Assembly: GCA_025351545.1 (NCBI GenBank)
Contig: JANXVQ010000752.1
Span: forward strand, 1-8,630
Source of the DNA: Spirosoma sp.
Lineage (GTDB): Bacteria > Bacteroidota > Bacteroidia > Cytophagales > Spirosomataceae
Direction: 5' to 3'
Length of the DNA stretch: 8,630 nt
Shown: positions 5,779 to 8,630 of the stretch, piece by piece
Numbering within the stretch: the first letter of the stretch is position 1
Layout: each line of letters begins with the position of its first letter
The notes under the pieces: model-generated
What the model saw: the letters and a program-made list of their open reading frames with translations, nothing else
What the model was told of the DNA's origin: nothing
Database searches by the model: none
Position numbers and translations under genes: made by a program

Positions 5779-7191
5779 GTGGCATTAATCAAGTCTATTT
5801 CCGGGATTCGAGGGACGATTGGAGGACGCAGCGGAAACGGACTGACGCCTTTAGACGTGGTCAAATTTACAGCTGCTTTTGGCCAATGGCTTCGACAGCG
5901 TAACCCCGAACGGCAAACTGTTGTGATTGGTCGCGACGGTCGATTGTCGGGCGAGATGGTGTCAAAATTAGTGGCCGCTACGCTGCAGGGAATCGGTCTG
6001 AATGTCATTGATCTTGGGCTTTCTACCACGCCTACTGTCGAGCTGGCCGTAACGGGCGAGAACGCATCGGGCGGCATAATTCTGACTGCCAGTCATAATC
6101 CAATTCAGTGGAATGCCCTTAAACTTCTTAATGAAACGGGTGAGTTTATTTCGGCACAAGATGGCGCAGACGTCCTCGAAATTGCCGAAAACGAGTCGTT
6201 TGAATTTGCCGAAATACGTAAATTAGGCCAATATCGAACCGACTCTACCTGGCTTCAGAAGCATATTGACTTAATTCTAGCCCTCCCCTTAGTTGACCGC
6301 AATGCTATTGCTGCGCGAAATTTTCGGGTCGTTGTCGATGCTGTTAACTCAACCGGTGGTTTGGCCGTACCTATGTTACTGGAAGCTCTTGGTGTTGAGC
6401 ATATTACCAAACTTCATTGCGAACCAACGGGCAATTTCGCTCATAACCCTGAGCCACTTCCCGAAAACCTGCGCGACATTATTAAAGAGATGGAGAAAGG
6501 CAACGCCGATATTGGTATTGTCGTCGATCCCGATGTAGATCGCCTGGCGCTGATTTGTGAAGATGGGTCCACTTTTGGCGAAGAATATACGTTGGTGGCT
6601 GTAGCTGATTACGTATTGAAAAATAAACCGGAAGGCCAGGGTGGGAATACCATCTCCAATATGTCAAGTACCGTTGCCCTCCGCGATGTAACCCGAAAGT
6701 ATGGCGGTCAACATTTTGCGTCGGCAGTGGGCGAGGTGAATGTGGTTGCAATGATGAAAGAAAAAGATGCCGTTATTGGCGGAGAAGGCAACGGCGGTAT
6801 TATTTACCCCGACCTGCACTACGGACGCGACGCATTGGTGGGCATCGCTCTTTTTCTGACGCATCTGACTAAGTCGGGCAAGTCGGCCTCCATGCTGCGC
6901 CGTACTTATCCCAATTACTATATATCCAAAAACAAGATCGAGCTAACGCCCGATATCAACGTAGATGCGGTACTGGAGCGGATTCAGGCTAAATACGCAA
7001 AAAACCCCATTAACACCATCGACGGGGTGAAGATTGAGTTCGATAAAGAATGGGTACACCTGCGAAAATCAAATACCGAGCCAATTATTCGTATTTATTC
7101 TGAGTCAGATACGCTCGCAACAGCCGACCATCTGGCGGGGAAAATCATTGATGATATTCGGGAAGTACTTGCTGAAACGCGACAAATGTAA
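5779..7191 (+). CDS. glmM: Phosphoglucosamine mutase (GlmM-type phosphohexomutase)
   Basis: 470 residues, full length. It belongs to the alpha-D-phosphohexomutase family, and GlmM converts glucosamine-6-phosphate to glucosamine-1-phosphate for UDP-GlcNAc and thus cell-wall synthesis. The visible family motifs are in order. ISGIRGTIGG is at residues 7-16. The phosphoserine loop TASHNP has Ser105. The Mg-binding loop DPDVDR has Asp250, Asp252 and Asp254 with Arg255. The sugar-binding loop is GGEGNGG (334-340), and the C-terminal phosphate-binding loop is RKSNTEPIIRIYSES (429-443). The start is GTG at 5779-5781, chosen because the translation MALIKSISGIRG matches the usual N-terminus of the family and the promoter element lies just upstream. 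The sugar loop differs from the GEQSGH form of Escherichia coli GlmM, so a related phosphomannomutase or phosphoglucomutase activity cannot be excluded from sequence alone. The gene ends at a strong terminator. Confidence 0.9.
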   Translation: MALIKSISGIRGTIGGRSGNGLTPLDVVKFTAAFGQWLRQRNPERQTVVIGRDGRLSGEMVSKLVAATLQGIGLNVIDLGLSTTPTVELAVTGENASGGIILTASHNPIQWNALKLLNETGEFISAQDGADVLEIAENESFEFAEIRKLGQYRTDSTWLQKHIDLILALPLVDRNAIAARNFRVVVDAVNSTGGLAVPMLLEALGVEHITKLHCEPTGNFAHNPEPLPENLRDIIKEMEKGNADIGIVVDPDVDRLALICEDGSTFGEEYTLVAVADYVLKNKPEGQGGNTISNMSSTVALRDVTRKYGGQHFASAVGEVNVVAMMKEKDAVIGGEGNGGIIYPDLHYGRDALVGIALFLTHLTKSGKSASMLRRTYPNYYISKNKIELTPDINVDAVLERIQAKYAKNPINTIDGVKIEFDKEWVHLRKSNTEPIIRIYSESDTLATADHLAGKIIDDIREVLAETRQM

Positions 7192-7224
7192 ACGAGTCAT
7201 TTATACTGATTTTTAACTTTAACG

Positions 7225-7256
7225 GGCCGCTCCACTCAGAGCGGCCTTTTGTTTTG
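7225..7256 (+). terminator. Intrinsic terminator of glmM
   Basis: GGCCGCTC (7225-7232) and GAGCGGCC (7239-7246) form an 8-bp perfect GC-rich stem with a 6-base loop. TTTTGTTTT follows directly. It lies 33 bases after the glmM stop codon. Confidence 0.92.
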
Positions 7257-7319
7257 CCCACCAAAAGCCCCTATCCTGTGGAATAAACTACTCAATAATT
7301 ATTTATAAAACGGCTGTAT

Positions 7320-7347
7320 TTTGCATTTCTCTAGACATATAAATTTG
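7320..7347 (+). promoter_or_regulatory. Promoter of the YtxH-like gene
   Basis: TAAATTTG (7340-7347) matches the -7 consensus TAnnTTTG exactly. A TTTG (7320-7323) lies 16 bases upstream, shorter than the 19 bases seen for other genes in this window. Transcription would start near 7353, giving a leader of roughly 87 bases to the chosen ATG at 7440. Confidence 0.5.
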
Positions 7348-7439
7348 ACTATCAACCTTTTAACTACATTCAGATTGATATGGCATGTTTTTTAGACAGT
7401 ATTCGTAAACCCAGAACGAATTTAAAACAAAACAAGATC

Positions 7440-7796
7440 ATGAGCTTTTTAAAAGGAATATTGGCAGGATTAGCCATCGGTTATTTAACAGCACCCCGCA
7501 GCGGAAAAGAGACCCGTGATAAATTGACCAAAAATGTCAATGATTTGCAAGATCAGTGGGAAGAAGGCGTCGCGCAGGTGAAATCGCAGATTGACCGTCT
7601 GGCTGGCAATGCAGAAACAAAGGCGAATCAGTATGCCGATCAGGCTGAAAATAAATTCGACCAGTATAAAAATGAAGCAAAATCAGCCCATAATCAGGAC
7701 CGGGTAAAATCGGTTTATAACAACGCGGTTGATGATACTGTAGAGGCAACAAAATCAGGCATTAATAGAGCTGAAGATGCGCTGAAACTGAACTAG
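7440..7796 (+). CDS. YtxH-like small membrane-anchored protein
   Basis: 118 residues from the ATG at 7440. MSFLKGILAGLAIGYLTAPRSGKETR is the hallmark N-terminus of the YtxH family: a short Gly/Ala-rich hydrophobic segment (about 4-17) followed by APRSGKETR. The rest (about 27-118) is charged and probably helical or coiled-coil, rich in Lys, Asp, Ala, Gln and Asn. The protein probably sits in the inner membrane with its helical part exposed. Family members, including Bacillus YtxH, are often linked to general stress responses, but their molecular role is unclear. An in-frame ATG at 7380 would add 20 polar residues in front of the hydrophobic segment. It is rejected as the main start because it is unlike the family, although it lies nearer the predicted transcript start. 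The gene stands alone and converges on the DUF2911 gene. Confidence 0.8.
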   Translation: MSFLKGILAGLAIGYLTAPRSGKETRDKLTKNVNDLQDQWEEGVAQVKSQIDRLAGNAETKANQYADQAENKFDQYKNEAKSAHNQDRVKSVYNNAVDDTVEATKSGINRAEDALKLN

Positions 7797-7824
7797 TTCA
7801 GTCTCTTCTACCGTATTCTGTTTC

Positions 7825-7875
7825 AATAAAACAGGCCCGATCGTAGTTCAAAACTATGATCGGGCCTGTTTTATT
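7825..7875. terminator. Bidirectional terminator between YtxH-like and DUF2911 genes
   Basis: Arms 7825-7848 and 7852-7875 form a 24-bp stem with a single G-U pair and a 3-base loop. The core is ACAGGCCCGATC. A-rich and T-rich ends (AATAAAA on one side, TTTTATT on the other) let it act on either strand. It lies 28 bases after the YtxH-like stop codon and 38 bases beyond the DUF2911 stop codon. Confidence 0.92.
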
Positions 7876-7913
7876 AATTGGATGCCGTGCATTCAATTAA
7901 TAAAATAATTTTT

Positions 7914-8447
7914 TCATTTAATAGCAATTGGTAATTCGATATGCTCCCATTTCAGAACAACGCCTTTACCCGTTACATCATATACTAATCGCTCATTCAT
8001 CTGGGCAGATTTGACAGGCTTTGCCGTCGTGCGGAGTATATCCTGAGCCTGGTCATATTTGAATGCACCCCATTGGGTGGACACCTTATTAAAAATAACG
8101 ATCCACTCTTTTTCGCCGGGAATGGTAAAAAAGCCGTATTTCCCGGCAGGCAATGTTTTTCCTTCGACAGTGATGTCTTTATCGGTTTCAAAAGTAGTTG
8201 CTTCGTTGGCGCCAGACCGCCATACTTTGCCATAAGGCGCAAGCGTACTGCCAGCTTCCCAAACGGGGCGGCCTTTCACTGACGGACTGCCGTAGTTGAT
8301 CGTGACAGTTGCTCCGCCTATTTTTCCGCTGGCCATTGCTGGCGGGCTAGGCCGGTTTGCTTTGTCGCCCTGTGCCCAAGTCATTAAGCTTATTAATACA
8401 CCCATCAGCGTCAATGCCATTGTTCGGTTCGCACCTATATTTTTCAT
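7914..8447 (-). CDS. Secreted DUF2911 domain protein
   Basis: 177 residues. The N-terminus has a positively charged start and a hydrophobic stretch ([16 protein letters not shown]), giving a likely signal peptide cleaved after residue 25. There is no lipobox Cys, so the product is probably periplasmic or outside the cell. The mature part shows the conserved pattern of DUF2911: [14 protein letters not shown] (about 50-63), [19 protein letters not shown] (70-88), [26 protein letters not shown] (96-121) and a closing strand region ([12 protein letters not shown], 163-174). The full domain is present and its length is typical for single-domain members. The function of DUF2911 is not established, and the beta-rich pattern suggests a binding or structural role. 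It has its own promoter and terminator, so the context adds little. Confidence 0.88.
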   Translation of the reverse strand: MKNIGANRTMALTLMGVLISLMTWAQGDKANRPSPPAMASGKIGGATVTINYGSPSVKGRPVWEAGSTLAPYGKVWRSGANEATTFETDKDITVEGKTLPAGKYGFFTIPGEKEWIVIFNKVSTQWGAFKYDQAQDILRTTAKPVKSAQMNERLVYDVTGKGVVLKWEHIELPIAIK

Positions 8448-8472
8448 TGTAGTAAAAATTAAGTATTAGCGT

Positions 8473-8503
8473 TAAAAGTAGGTAAAATGGGGTGCAATTC
8501 AAA
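8473..8503 (-). promoter_or_regulatory. Promoter of the DUF2911 gene
   Basis: On the minus strand, TACTTTTA (8480 to 8473) matches the -7 consensus except for the last base. A perfect -33 TTTG (8503 to 8500) lies 19 bases upstream. The transcript would begin near 8466, about 19 bases before the ATG at 8447. Confidence 0.55.
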
Positions 8504-8513
8504 TTGTCGTATT

Positions 8514-8539
8514 GTATCCATATCTTAGCCTATGGATAC
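8514..8539. repeat. 9-bp perfect inverted repeat spanning a start codon
   Basis: GTATCCATA (8514-8522) and TATGGATAC (8531-8539) are perfect reverse complements around an 8-base spacer. The right arm contains the ATG (8532-8534) of the final ORF. In RNA the start codon would be inside the stem. In DNA it could be a dimeric-regulator operator between two divergent genes. Confidence 0.6.
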
Positions 8540-8630
8540 CAAACTTGATCTGACCTTTACGGAGGAAGAATTCGTAGCCTTAGCCCGCCAAAAATACCAG
8601 GACCTTAAAGCGCTCGAAAATAAGCCGACT
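8532..8630 (+). CDS. Unidentified protein, N-terminal fragment
   Basis: An ATG at 8532 opens a frame that runs off the window after 33 codons (MDTKLDLTFTEEEFVALARQ, continuing KYQDLKALENKPT). The translated piece is charged and helical, with no signal peptide. It is transcribed divergently from the DUF2911 gene with 84 bases between them. The short N-terminus has the style of some insertion-sequence transposases found in Cytophagales, and a start codon sequestered in a hairpin is a habit of such genes. The fragment is too short to prove this. A -7-like TATCTTAG (8521-8528) lies too close to the ATG to serve it well. Confidence 0.5.
   Translation, partial: MDTKLDLTFTEEEFVALARQKYQDLKALENKPT

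Noticed and set aside
5763..6077. 104-residue minus-strand open frame over the start of glmM
   Set aside because: It lies antisense to a strongly supported enzyme gene and has no family resemblance.
6482..6864. Minus-strand frames of 66 and 89 residues inside glmM
   Set aside because: Both are shadows of conserved catalytic regions of glmM and lack promoter or domain support.
7380..7439. Upstream ATG extending the YtxH-like protein by 20 residues
   Set aside because: The extension precedes the family's standard MSFLKG start and resembles no known domain, although it lies nearer the predicted transcript start.

Overview
The window looks like chromosome from a Bacteroidota bacterium of the order Cytophagales, most likely a Spirosoma-like genus. 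Three things point there: a surface protein with SprB repeats and a C-terminal type IX secretion (T9SS) sorting domain; promoters of the Bacteroidota type (-7 TAnnTTTG, -33 TTTG); and few Shine-Dalgarno sites. The genus is inferred from protein style and was not checked against a database.

Layout, left to right. (1) 1-500 (+) is the C-terminal end of an S9-family serine peptidase with an intact Ser-Asp-His triad. (2) A 20-bp perfect inverted repeat separates it from a convergent gene (565-2916, -) for a 783-residue T9SS-exported protein with a Thr/Ser-rich linker and six SprB-type repeats. (3) 2968-3153 is a short, structured intergenic region with a 10-bp direct repeat and two overlapping hairpins. 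(4) 3154-3645 (-) encodes a small acidic helical protein of unknown function. (5) After about 400 bases of divergent intergenic DNA comes a two-gene unit (+): an Anbu proteasome-like peptidase (4052-4789) and a transglutaminase-like cysteine peptidase (4851-5681). (6) 5779-7191 (+) is a phosphoglucosamine mutase (GlmM type) with a GTG start and a clear intrinsic terminator. (7) 7440-7796 (+) encodes a small YtxH-like membrane protein. It converges, across a 24-bp hairpin, on a secreted DUF2911 protein (7914-8447, -). (8) 8532-8630 (+) is the first 33 codons of an unidentified gene whose start codon lies inside a 9-bp perfect inverted repeat.

Most genes look like independent transcription units. 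The clearest functional partnership is Anbu with the transglutaminase. This pair is known from bacterial peptide-tagging-like clusters, but the usual partners (circularly permuted ATP-grasp and alpha-E proteins) are missing from both flanks here. Four of the six promoter candidates lie on the start-proximal side of a longer possible ORF start, and all four favour the shorter starts used below. No rRNA, tRNA, CRISPR array or complete insertion sequence was seen.
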